A DNA stretch of 64,000 bases from an uncultured Pelagibacteraceae bacterium. Lineage in GTDB: Bacteria > Pseudomonadota > Alphaproteobacteria > Pelagibacterales > Pelagibacteraceae. The translations under genes and the position numbers were made by a program. This document shows, one piece after another, positions 45,580-53,840 of this stretch. The notes beneath the pieces were generated by a model. That model was not told the DNA's origin. It worked only from the letters and a program-made list of their open reading frames with translations, and made no database searches. How positions within the stretch are numbered: position 1 is the stretch's first letter; every line of letters begins with the position of its first letter. Location: the NCBI GenBank assembly GCA_902595125.1, contig CACJOY010000001.1, positions 62,001 through 126,000 on the forward strand, given 5' to 3'.

Positions 45580-46017
45580 ATTTAAAGCTTTTTTAACTGT
45601 AGCCTTTTGAATTAACGATCTTTTTTTACTTCTAAATACACATCTATTTATTGATGTCTTATTATTTTTTTTAATTCCTATATAAACTAAACCAACTGGT
45701 TTTTGTTTTGTTCCACCTTTGGGCCCAGCAATTCCGGTGATTGAAATATTGATATTTGCTTTTGAGATTTTAGATAAATTATTTACCATCGCTAAACAAC
45801 ATTCACGACTAACTGCACCGTATCTTTTAATTGTATTTTTATTTACATTTAAAATTTTAATTTTTGCTTGGTTAGAATAAGTGACTAAACCTAAATTGAA
45901 TACTTTTGAGGCGCCACTAATGGAAGTAATTGAGCTAGCTAATAATCCGCCAGTGCAAGATTCGGCTATAGAAATTTTTAATTTTTTTTTAGCTAATCGT
46001 CTTACTAAAGATTCCAT
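45556..46017 (-). CDS. pncC: CinA C-terminal domain protein (nicotinamide-nucleotide amidase type)
   Basis: A roughly 153-residue stand-alone CinA C-terminal domain. It has SIAESCTGGLLASSIT (catalytic-type Ser), VTYSNQAKIKIL, SRECCLAMV and SITGIAGPKGGTKQKPVGLVYIGI. PncC hydrolyses NMN to nicotinate mononucleotide, salvaging the pyridine ring for NadE-type NAD synthesis. I chose the ATG at 46017, which overlaps the pgpA stop, over a Met 22 codons upstream that would extend into pgpA. Confidence 0.9.
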   Translation of the reverse strand: MESLVRRLAKKKLKISIAESCTGGLLASSITSISGASKVFNLGLVTYSNQAKIKILNVNKNTIKRYGAVSRECCLAMVNNLSKISKANINISITGIAGPKGGTKQKPVGLVYIGIKKNNKTSINRCVFRSKKRSLIQKATVKKALNLVFRIIK

Positions 46018-46520
46018 TACATCAAATATCTGTTTAAAACCATGAAACAAATTAAAGATAAAACAACGTAAAATCCAGCACAAATATCGTCCATGATTAC
46101 ACCAAAACTATTTTTGAAATTTTTATCAAAAAAATTCACAGGAAATGGTTTTACTATGTCGAAAAACCTAAATAATATAAAACAAACACCATAAAAAATA
46201 ATAGCTTCATCGGGTGACTTTTCTGTACTGTGTGAGATTTCATATAAATATATTGGTATTGATTGACCAATTAATTCATCAATAACAACTTCTTTCGGAT
46301 CTTTATTTTTTTTATCTTTTATATGTGCTGATACTGCAAAAAAAGAAAAAACAAAAATAATCATTAATCCTATTAATATTAAATTCGATGATAAATCTAA
46401 AATATGAAAGAAAATATAAAGTATAATTACTGTAGCTAAAGATCCAAAGGTGCCAGGAATCTTTGGAATCTTTCCTAAACCAAACATAGTTACAAACAAA
46501 GCAATTATATTTTTATTCAT
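46017..46520 (-). CDS. pgpA: Phosphatidylglycerophosphatase A
   Basis: PgpA dephosphorylates phosphatidylglycerophosphate to phosphatidylglycerol in the inner membrane, downstream of CdsA. The 167-residue protein has the family start GLGKIPKIPGTFGSLAT, an acidic metal-binding block VVIDELIGQ and a C-terminal DDICAGFY, with about four membrane helices. It overlaps ispDF by 8 bp and pncC by one base. Confidence 0.93.
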   Translation of the reverse strand: MNKNIIALFVTMFGLGKIPKIPGTFGSLATVIILYIFFHILDLSSNLILIGLMIIFVFSFFAVSAHIKDKKNKDPKEVVIDELIGQSIPIYLYEISHSTEKSPDEAIIFYGVCFILFRFFDIVKPFPVNFFDKNFKNSFGVIMDDICAGFYVVLSLICFMVLNRYLM

Positions 46521-47619
46521 ATTTTGTAATTGAGATTATAACTTCACAAGCAATAGCTTTTTCCTGTCCTATTAATCCTAATTTTTCAACTGTTTTACCT
46601 TTTAGATTAATCTTATTTTTATCTAAATTCATTATTTGAGATATTGAGTTAATTATCTTATTTCTATATTTTGATACTTTAGGTTGTTGACAGATTAAAT
46701 TTATATCTAAATTATTTATGAAATAATTTGATTTAACCAGATTATCAGTAATAGGTTTTAATATTTTTGGTGATCTTATATTCTTAAATTTTTTTATATT
46801 AGGAAAGAAGGTTCCAATATCTTTTTTTTTCATAGCTCCTAAAATGGAATCAGTTATAGCATGTAAAATGACATCACCATCCGAGTGACCTTGCAATCCT
46901 GAATGAAAAGGTATTCTACTTCCACCAAGATAAAGCTTTTTATTTCTTACTAATTTATGAATATCAAAACCTAATCCATAATAAGTTTTAGCATCTTGCA
47001 AATCTTCCAAAAAGGTAATCTTATTATTGGTATTTTCACCAGGTATAAATTTTATCTTATAATTTTGATTAAGAAAAAGAGAGGCTTCATCGCTTACTTT
47101 TAACTTTTCTTTTACTGAAATATTATACAATTCATTATATCTGAAAGCTTGTGGAGTTTGTGTTAGTATCAAATTTTCTTTATTTAAATTCACAACTTTG
47201 TTTTTAATTTTATATTTTGCAGAGTCCTTTGAATATACGATTGGAACTACTGCTTTATTTTTTTTAAGGCTTTTTGAAATATTTTTGAGTAATCTTATTG
47301 AAAAATTTGGTCTCGCAGCGTCATGTATATAGACATTTTTGGGTCTATACTTTTTAAGATATTTTAGAGCTTTTAATGATGAGTCCGATCTTTCTTTACC
47401 ACCTTTAATAAAGCTTATAAATTTTGAATATTTCTTTTTTTTCAAAAATTTTAAATCATTTGTTACAACAATTATTTTTTTAAAAAGTCTTGAATTTAAT
47501 GATTTTTCTATTGAATGTTCTATAATTTCTTTATTTTTATAAATATGAAATTGTTTAGCAATATTGGCTTTAAATCTCTTACTTTTTCCTGCAGCCAATA
47601 TTACAAAATAGTTGTTCAT
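46513..47619 (-). CDS. ispDF: Bifunctional IspDF (MEP cytidylyltransferase / MEcPP synthase)
   Basis: A 368-residue fusion. Residues 1 to about 205 are IspD (FVILAAGKSKRFKANIAKQF, NVYIHDAARPNFS, LTQTPQAFRY). About 212 to 368 are IspF (GLGFDIHKLV, GHSDGDVILHAITDSILGA, LIGQEKAIACEVII). The two activities are non-consecutive steps of the MEP pathway, separated by IspE. The fusion is characteristic of alphaproteobacteria. It is divergent from ntrY across 26 bp. Confidence 0.96.
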   Translation of the reverse strand: MNNYFVILAAGKSKRFKANIAKQFHIYKNKEIIEHSIEKSLNSRLFKKIIVVTNDLKFLKKKKYSKFISFIKGGKERSDSSLKALKYLKKYRPKNVYIHDAARPNFSIRLLKNISKSLKKNKAVVPIVYSKDSAKYKIKNKVVNLNKENLILTQTPQAFRYNELYNISVKEKLKVSDEASLFLNQNYKIKFIPGENTNNKITFLEDLQDAKTYYGLGFDIHKLVRNKKLYLGGSRIPFHSGLQGHSDGDVILHAITDSILGAMKKKDIGTFFPNIKKFKNIRSPKILKPITDNLVKSNYFINNLDINLICQQPKVSKYRNKIINSISQIMNLDKNKINLKGKTVEKLGLIGQEKAIACEVIISITKYE

Positions 47620-47631
47620 TTGTTTAAATGC

Positions 47632-47637
47632 TATAAT
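47632..47637 (+). promoter_or_regulatory. Candidate -10 element for ntrY
   Basis: A perfect TATAAT sits 8 nt upstream of the ntrY ATG (47646) in the 26-bp gap to the divergent ispDF. The -35 region would fall inside ispDF and is poor (TTGTTC at 47612 gives only a 14-bp spacer). A transcript from here would be leaderless. Confidence 0.35.
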
Positions 47638-47645
47638 TCTAATTT

Positions 47646-49442
47646 ATGTTTGAATTTTTGAAAAAAAATATATTCATCATTATTCTATCTAGTATCACAT
47701 TATTAGTAGGTTTTTTAACCTTTTTAACATTTATTGATAGAAGTTTTATTGAGTTAAATCAAAGCAATTTACAATATTTACTGATATCAAATATTCTTCT
47801 ACTTTTTTTATTATTTGTATTTATTTTTTTAGAAATAAAAAGATCAATTAAAAATGATATTGATAAAGATGGCCTAAAATCAAATAAAAAATATATTACA
47901 TATTTTTCATTATTTACGTTAATACCTTCGATTTTGATTTCTGTTTTTTCTCTATTTCTGTTTTCATTCGCTCTAGAAAAGTATTTTGATAAAAAAGTGA
48001 CAACGGTAGTAAATAATTCTTACGAACTAGCAAAAAGTTACGTTGAAGAGGTAAGAAATAAAATTGAAGCCGACATAGTTTTAATTGCATTTGACACTAA
48101 TAAAAGTGCTAATTTTTTGAATGATAAAACAAATGAGTATATTAGATTTCTAAGAACACAAAAACTTATAAGAGATGTGGATGAAATTCACATAATAGAT
48201 AAGAATAAAAATCTTCTTCATTCTTCTGAAAATAACACCTATAAACCTCCAGTAGATAAAGCATTAAATCTTGTTTTAGATGATGATCGGCCTCTTAAAA
48301 TTATTAATGCATCAGAAAATATATCTGCTGCAATTATGAGACTACAATCATTTGAAAATAGATTTATTTATGTGGTTAAATATCTAGATAAAGATATATC
48401 TAATTATTTAACAGAGTCTCAAGAAGCAATTAATTTTTATTATAATGTTGAGGAAAAAAGTACAGGAATTAAGATTTCATTTGCTATTATATATCTAATA
48501 ATAGTTACTTTATTATTATTCATTTCAATTACTATTGCTATTAGATTTTCTTCAAGATTTTTTAGATCAATAAATAATCTCATTTTAGCATCTACCTCAA
48601 TTGGAGAGGGTGATTTAAATATAAAGGTTCCAGAAATTAAAACTGATAAAGATTTAGAAGTATTGAATAGAAATTTTAATTCAATGATAAGTCGATTGAA
48701 GAATCAACAGGATAAACTTATTATCAATGAAAGACATGAAGCATGGGGGAGTTTAGCTAGAAAGCTTGCTCATGAAATTAAAAATCCTTTAACACCAATG
48801 CAATTAACATTGGATAGAATGAAAAGTAAATACATCAGTCAGATAGATAATAATGATCAAGAAATTTTTAAAAATAACTTGAAGATATTAAACAATCAAA
48901 TTAAACAAATTGAAAATTTAGTTAACGAGTTTTCTGATTTTGCTCGAATGCCAAAACCAATTTTCAAAGATAATAATTTGCTTAGTATTCTAAATGATAA
49001 TATTAAGTTGTTATCTGAAATTGATAATTCAATCAAAATTAGTTTAAAGAAAAATTCTGAAAAAATATTCTTAAATTGTGATAAAGAACAATTATCAAGA
49101 GTTTTTTTTAATTTAATAAAAAATTCGATAGAGAGTATTCAGCAAAAAACTGAAAAAAACCCTAATTTCAATAAAAAAATATTAATTGAAATTTCAATAG
49201 AAAATGACCATATTCATTTCATTTTGGAAGATAATGGAATTGGACTTAATTCTTTTAAAAATTTAAAAGATATACTCAACCCATATTTTACCACAAAAAA
49301 AAATGGAACAGGTCTTGGACTATCAATTGTTAATAAAATTATAAATGATCATAATGGAAAAATTGAATTTATTCCTATCCAAGATGGGGCAAAAATTGAA
49401 ATAAATTTTAATGTAAATGGCAATAGAAATACTAATAGTTGA
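47646..49442 (+). CDS. ntrY: NtrY-like membrane sensor histidine kinase
   Basis: A 598-residue kinase. Predicted membrane helices lie at about 8-28, 42-62, 86-110 and 278-300, with an extracytoplasmic sensor region (about 111-277) between the last two. A HAMP domain (about 300-355) leads to HisKA with phospho-acceptor His376 in LARKLAHEIKNPLTP. The HATPase domain shows N493 in NLIKNSIES, DNGIGL (529-534) and NGTGLGLS (553-560). The PAS domain often found before HisKA in NtrY is not evident. NtrYX controls nitrogen and redox responses in other alphaproteobacteria. It overlaps ntrX by 26 bp; ntrBC, the usual neighbours, are absent. Confidence 0.93.
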   Translation: MFEFLKKNIFIIILSSITLLVGFLTFLTFIDRSFIELNQSNLQYLLISNILLLFLLFVFIFLEIKRSIKNDIDKDGLKSNKKYITYFSLFTLIPSILISVFSLFLFSFALEKYFDKKVTTVVNNSYELAKSYVEEVRNKIEADIVLIAFDTNKSANFLNDKTNEYIRFLRTQKLIRDVDEIHIIDKNKNLLHSSENNTYKPPVDKALNLVLDDDRPLKIINASENISAAIMRLQSFENRFIYVVKYLDKDISNYLTESQEAINFYYNVEEKSTGIKISFAIIYLIIVTLLLFISITIAIRFSSRFFRSINNLILASTSIGEGDLNIKVPEIKTDKDLEVLNRNFNSMISRLKNQQDKLIINERHEAWGSLARKLAHEIKNPLTPMQLTLDRMKSKYISQIDNNDQEIFKNNLKILNNQIKQIENLVNEFSDFARMPKPIFKDNNLLSILNDNIKLLSEIDNSIKISLKKNSEKIFLNCDKEQLSRVFFNLIKNSIESIQQKTEKNPNFNKKILIEISIENDHIHFILEDNGIGLNSFKNLKDILNPYFTTKKNGTGLGLSIVNKIINDHNGKIEFIPIQDGAKIEINFNVNGNRNTNS

Positions 49443-50772
49443 TGATAACACGGATATAAGGAATATTTTAAATGACCTTATTTTAGATGCTGGGTATAAA
49501 ACCAGAGTAGCAGCTAATTATAATCAAGCTTTAAGTGAAATTAATAAAAAAATTCCTGATGTTGCAATACTAGACGTAAAATTAGACAAGGGTGATAATG
49601 ATGGGATTGAACTTTTATCTCATATTAAATCCAAAAATAAAGATGTTCCTGTAATAATGATTTCAGGTCATGCTAATATAGAGATGGCAATTTCATCATT
49701 AAAGCACGGGGCTTTTGAATTTGTAGAAAAACCCTTTGATCAAGCGAGATTATTAAATTTTATTAGTAGAGCAGTAGAAAATTTAAATCTCAAAACACAA
49801 AATAAAGAATATGAAAATAAATTATTTTCTTCATATGACCTGATTGGCGTAAGTAAGAATATATTAAATATCAAAGATCAAATCAAAAAAATATCATTAA
49901 CTGAAAGCAGAGTTATTATTAATGGCCCTTCAGGATCGGGGAAAGAATTAATAGCAAGAAAAATTCATAAAAATTCTAAAAGAAATAAAAAACCATTTAT
50001 TATTATCAATGGAGCTTTGCTTGACTCAAATAAATATGAATTAGAGTTATTTGGTGAAAATAAAGATAATGGATCTATTTCTTATGGAGCTTTAGAAAAA
50101 GCTAATAGAGGAACCTTAATGATTGATCAAGTATCTGAGATCCCATTAAATATACAATCTAAAATTTTGCGTGTCCTCTCTGATCAAAAATTTAAAAGAA
50201 TAAACGGAAATGATGATATTTATGTTGATGTTCGAATTATTTGTTCATCTAGCAAAGATTTAACAAATGAGATTAATTTGGGAAATTTTAGAGAAGATCT
50301 ATATCATAGACTAAATGTTTTTGAAATTAATGTTAAACCACTAAATGAAAGAATTTCAGACATTCCTCTATTAATCAAGTATTTCTCAAAAAAAATTTCT
50401 GAAAGTTATAATCTTACTGAATTGAATATAGATGAAAATGACAGCTATATTTTAAATTATAATTGGAAAGGTAATGTTAGAGAATTACGAAATTTAATAG
50501 AAAGAATTGCAATATTGCAGCCTGAAAATAAGGAAAAGGTTTCGCATATAGTTAAAGAATCTCTCAAAAATGATAATCTAACTGAAAAGATTACAGAAAA
50601 TAGCCTATCTGTACCATTAAAAGAGGCTAGAGAAAAATTTGAAAAGGAGTATTTAACTATTCAATTAAAAAAATTTAATGGAAATATATCAAAAACAGCA
50701 AGTTTTGTTGGTATGGAAAGAAGCGCTCTTCACAGAAAGCTTAAGGGCTTAGGTATTAAAGAATTTAATTAA
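49417..50772 (+). CDS. ntrX: NtrX-like response regulator with degenerate AAA+ domain
   Basis: A 451-residue regulator. The receiver domain (1-120) has D9, D10, phospho-acceptor D53 and K105. The AAA+ domain (about 140-365) has Walker A GPSGSGKE (170-177), but the sigma54-contact loop GAFTGA expected after ELFG (209-213) is replaced by ENKDNGSISYGALEKA. Walker B reads MIDQ (235-238) instead of the usual LDE. A Fis-type helix-turn-helix is intact at about 410-447 (NGNISKTASFVGMERSALHRKL). It is thus likely to bind DNA but unlikely to activate sigma54 polymerase. The start overlaps ntrY by 26 bp. Confidence 0.93.
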   Translation: MAIEILIVDDNTDIRNILNDLILDAGYKTRVAANYNQALSEINKKIPDVAILDVKLDKGDNDGIELLSHIKSKNKDVPVIMISGHANIEMAISSLKHGAFEFVEKPFDQARLLNFISRAVENLNLKTQNKEYENKLFSSYDLIGVSKNILNIKDQIKKISLTESRVIINGPSGSGKELIARKIHKNSKRNKKPFIIINGALLDSNKYELELFGENKDNGSISYGALEKANRGTLMIDQVSEIPLNIQSKILRVLSDQKFKRINGNDDIYVDVRIICSSSKDLTNEINLGNFREDLYHRLNVFEINVKPLNERISDIPLLIKYFSKKISESYNLTELNIDENDSYILNYNWKGNVRELRNLIERIAILQPENKEKVSHIVKESLKNDNLTEKITENSLSVPLKEAREKFEKEYLTIQLKKFNGNISKTASFVGMERSALHRKLKGLGIKEFN

Positions 50773-50774
50773 AA

Positions 50775-52166
50775 ATGAATATTATAATTTGTGGAGCTGG
50801 AAGAGTTGGTTTTACTATAGCCAAATTATTAAGTGAACAGGGTCATTCTATTACTGTTATTGATCAATCAAGTGAGGATATTCAAAAAATAAATGACTCT
50901 CTAGATGTTAAGGCAATAGTTGGTAAAGCCACTTATCCTTCTATACTTGAAAAAGCTAACGCTTCAGAAACTGATATGATTATAGCTGTTACAAGAAATG
51001 ATGAGATCAATATGCTTATATGTCAAATTGCATTTTCTATCTTTAATATTACAAAAAAAATTGCAAGAATTAGGTCTCAAGACTATTTGAATCCTAAATT
51101 TACAAGAGTTTACAGTAAGGAGAATTTACCAATTGATGTTATTATTTCCCCAGAAATAGAAATCGCTAAATCAATACAAAGAAAATTAGAAGCCCCAGGA
51201 GCCTTAGATAGTGTTCCTTTTGCAGATAATAAAATTAGACTTTTAGAGATTCTTATCAAAAAGGATTGTAAATCAATTAATATTAAATTTAATGAATTAA
51301 CTAAAAAATATCCAAAACTTGAAGCAAATGTTATTGGTATCAATAGAGAAGATAATTTTTTTATTCCAAAAAAAACTGACTCAGTTAAACAAGATGATAA
51401 GATTTATATAATTATAAATTCTTCACAGATGGCTGAAACTTTAGAAGCATTTGGTCATGAGGAAAAGATATCGAAAAAAATATTGATAATTGGTGGTGGT
51501 AATATTGGTTATAACCTAGCAAAAAACATCGAAGAAACGCTTGATAGTGTTCGAGTAAAAATTGTTGAAAAAAATAAAGACCGTGCAGAATATTTGGCTA
51601 ATGAGTTAAATAATACGATCGTTATCAATGGAGATGGACTCGATGAAGAAGTCTTGACTGAAGCAAATTTAAATGAAGCTGAAACTGTTTTAGCTCTCAC
51701 TAATGATGATGAAGATAATTTAATGGTAAGTGTTTTAGTTGAAAAATTTGCAAAAGATCTAAAAGAAATTGATGACAAGAGAACTATGGCTTTAATAAAT
51801 AAACCAAATTATTCTTTGCTTCAATCGTCATTAAAGATTGATGATTTAATTGATCCAAGAATGAATACCGTTTCAAGTATTTTGAAACACGTGCATAAAG
51901 GGACTATTGAGAATGCTTATACAATTTCTAATGGTGAATATGAAGTAATTGAAGCGGAGATTATAGAAACATCAGAACTGATCAATAAAGAATTAAAAAA
52001 TTCTAATCTTCCAGAAGAAATTAGAATAGGAGCTATATTAAGAGACAAGAAAGTAATAATACCAAGTTCAAATTTTATCTTTAAAAAAGATGATAGTGTT
52101 GTTTTTTTAGCTAAAAAAGATTCTATTTCATTTGTTGAAAACATTTTTAGATTAAGTTCAGTTTAA
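50775..52166 (+). CDS. trkA: Trk potassium uptake regulator TrkA
   Basis: A peripheral NAD(H)-binding gating protein, 463 residues, with two tandem RCK units. The nucleotide-binding motifs are IICGAGRVGFTIAKLL (4-19) and ILIIGGGNIGYNLAKN (about 236-251), each followed by a TrkA_C domain. It starts 2 bp after ntrX, an association common in alphaproteobacteria, and lies 4 bp ahead of the channel gene trkH. hfq and hflX, which often follow trkA, are not here. Confidence 0.96.
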   Translation: MNIIICGAGRVGFTIAKLLSEQGHSITVIDQSSEDIQKINDSLDVKAIVGKATYPSILEKANASETDMIIAVTRNDEINMLICQIAFSIFNITKKIARIRSQDYLNPKFTRVYSKENLPIDVIISPEIEIAKSIQRKLEAPGALDSVPFADNKIRLLEILIKKDCKSINIKFNELTKKYPKLEANVIGINREDNFFIPKKTDSVKQDDKIYIIINSSQMAETLEAFGHEEKISKKILIIGGGNIGYNLAKNIEETLDSVRVKIVEKNKDRAEYLANELNNTIVINGDGLDEEVLTEANLNEAETVLALTNDDEDNLMVSVLVEKFAKDLKEIDDKRTMALINKPNYSLLQSSLKIDDLIDPRMNTVSSILKHVHKGTIENAYTISNGEYEVIEAEIIETSELINKELKNSNLPEEIRIGAILRDKKVIIPSSNFIFKKDDSVVFLAKKDSISFVENIFRLSSV

Positions 52167-52170
52167 TCAG

Positions 52171-53577
52171 ATGTATGTAATACAATTTAGATATTTAAGT
52201 TTTTTTTTTGGTATAATTTCAATACTCTCTTTTTTTAACATTATTTATTCATATTATCTTAATTTATATTTAAATTTGGATACATATTATTATTGTTTAT
52301 TTGTATCATTTATAATTAGCTTAATATTTTATAAAATTAGAAGATCAGAAAAAAAACCAAATATATACCACAAAATTTTAACAGTATTTTTTGGTTATAT
52401 CTCATTGCCTCTAATTCTTTCTATACCTTATTATTTAAGTATTTATAATTTAACATTTTTAAATTCTTTTTTTGAAGGCATTTCAGGCTTTACTTCAACA
52501 GGTTTTACAATTTTTGAAAATATAAAACATATCGATCAAAGTCTAATATTATGGAGATCTTCCACTCAATGGATTGGGGGACTATATTTTCTATACTCAA
52601 TTATTTTTTTGATAGATATTTATGATCAAAGTTTTAAGAAAACTTTAACGAATTTTTTTTCATTAAATAGTTCTGAAATATTAAAACAAGCTATTAAAAT
52701 ATTTTTATTATATTCCTCATTAACTCTTATAATTTTTTTAATTTTAAATCTATTTTCAATTAGAGCATTTGACTCACTTAACCTTGCTTTTACTCTTATT
52801 TCTTCAGGAGGTTTTCTACCTGTAAATGATTTATCAATCATTATTAAAGAAAATTCTCAAATTATTATTTTATCCTTACTGATGATGTTTTCTTTTTTTA
52901 GTATTTTTTTTTCTTACAATTTAATACTCTTTAAAGACAAAAATTCTAATTTTTTTTATGAAGACTTACACCTTATTATTTATTATATAATTATAATTAC
53001 TTTTTTTTTTCTTTTTTTTAGTTTTAATAACAACTTTTCAAATAATCTATTATCTATATCCAGTAGCATGTCAAATATCGGCTTTACATTAGACTCTGAA
53101 AGAAAAAATTTAACATTTATTTTTTTAATATTAGTAATAATTGGAGGATCTTTTTTTTCAACTAGCTCCGGATTAAGATTTATTAAATTGTACTCATTAT
53201 TTAAATACTCAATAAATCAAATTCTTTCTTTTAGTCGTCCTAAAAATATTTTTATGAACAGATTGATATTTACTAAGATTAATTTTGATTTTGACGAAAT
53301 AAACAAGTATTTTTTAACAATAATAATTTTCATTTTATCACTTTTTATTTTAACATCATTGTTAAGTTTATCTGGAATTGAGTTTGAAAATTCATTTAAA
53401 TTATCTATTTTAACATTAATGAATACAGTTAATTCCTCAATTTATGGTTTAAGTGAGTTTGATTTTAATAATTTACATTTTTTTACTAAATACACTCTTA
53501 TTTTCTTTATGATTGTAGGAAGAATTGAATTGTTAACAATTCTACTTCTTATTAAAAAATTTCTTTTTAAAAATTAA
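52171..53577 (+). CDS. trkH: Trk potassium uptake channel subunit TrkH
   Basis: A 468-residue integral membrane protein with eight to ten hydrophobic segments and four pore-loop filter sequences: SGFTSTGFTIF, LISSGGFLPVND, SNIGFTLDSE and a degenerate last one NSSIYGLSEF. This matches TrkH/KtrB-type K+ channels gated by TrkA. It ends the ntrYX-trkAH run. Strong T-richness in the coding strand reflects the hydrophobic composition. Confidence 0.94.
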   Translation: MYVIQFRYLSFFFGIISILSFFNIIYSYYLNLYLNLDTYYYCLFVSFIISLIFYKIRRSEKKPNIYHKILTVFFGYISLPLILSIPYYLSIYNLTFLNSFFEGISGFTSTGFTIFENIKHIDQSLILWRSSTQWIGGLYFLYSIIFLIDIYDQSFKKTLTNFFSLNSSEILKQAIKIFLLYSSLTLIIFLILNLFSIRAFDSLNLAFTLISSGGFLPVNDLSIIIKENSQIIILSLLMMFSFFSIFFSYNLILFKDKNSNFFYEDLHLIIYYIIIITFFFLFFSFNNNFSNNLLSISSSMSNIGFTLDSERKNLTFIFLILVIIGGSFFSTSSGLRFIKLYSLFKYSINQILSFSRPKNIFMNRLIFTKINFDFDEINKYFLTIIIFILSLFILTSLLSLSGIEFENSFKLSILTLMNTVNSSIYGLSEFDFNNLHFFTKYTLIFFMIVGRIELLTILLLIKKFLFKN

Positions 53578-53610
53578 TTTATTATTGTATATGTATATTT
53601 CTAATATATT

Positions 53611-53687
53611 GCGCCCTTAGCTCAGCTGGATAGAGCATCGGTTTTCTAAACCGAGGGTCGGAGGTTCGAATCCTCCAGGGCGCGCCA
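53611..53687 (+). tRNA. tRNA-Arg (anticodon TCT)
   Basis: A 77-nt cloverleaf: acceptor GCGCCCT (53611-53617) pairs with AGGGCGC (53677-53683), followed by discriminator G and an encoded CCA (53685-53687). The anticodon stem TCGGT/ACCGA encloses loop TTTCTAA with anticodon TCT. The T arm is GGAGG-TTCGAAT-CCTCC. It reads AGA codons, the common Arg codon in this A+T-rich genome. Confidence 0.97.
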
Positions 53688-53783
53688 TTATCAGACCAAA
53701 ATGGGTTCTTATGCGCTATTATCACTACAGATATGAATTAATTTTTTCTTGAAGACTTATTTCTTACATGCTTAAATTATAAA

Positions 53784-53821
53784 AATTCAAAAGTTATTTT
53801 GAATTATTTGTTAACAAATAA
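53784..53821 (+). promoter_or_regulatory. Inverted repeat and 18-bp palindrome upstream of aapJ
   Basis: AATTCAAAA (53784-53792) and TTTTGAATT (53797-53805) are perfect 9-bp arms around a GTTA loop. The next element is a perfect 18-bp palindrome, TTATTTGTTAACAAATAA (53804-53821), which ends 9 nt before the Shine-Dalgarno. A possible promoter TTGAAG (53749-53754) / TTAAAT (53772-53777) with a 17-bp spacer would start transcription at about 53784, placing both repeats in the leader or initial transcribed region. They are candidate operator sites for control of the amino-acid transporter. Which regulator binds is unknown. Confidence 0.5.
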
Positions 53822-53830
53822 ATAAACAAT

Positions 53831-53836
53831 AGGAAG
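53831..53836 (+). promoter_or_regulatory. Strong Shine-Dalgarno of aapJ
   Basis: AGGAAG ends 4 nt before the aapJ ATG. Few genes in this window have a recognisable ribosome-binding site, so this one marks a highly translated gene. Confidence 0.75.
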
Positions 53837-53840
53837 AAAT

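Noticed and set aside
45556-46083. Longer form of the CinA-domain protein starting at 46083
   Set aside because: The extra 22 residues are encoded inside pgpA and do not match the family. The ATG at 46017 overlapping the pgpA stop gives the normal domain start.
53701-53736. 11-codon open frame between tRNA-Arg and aapJ
   Set aside because: No ribosome-binding site, no run of regulatory codons and no attenuator-like structure right after it. Considered as a leader peptide but unsupported.
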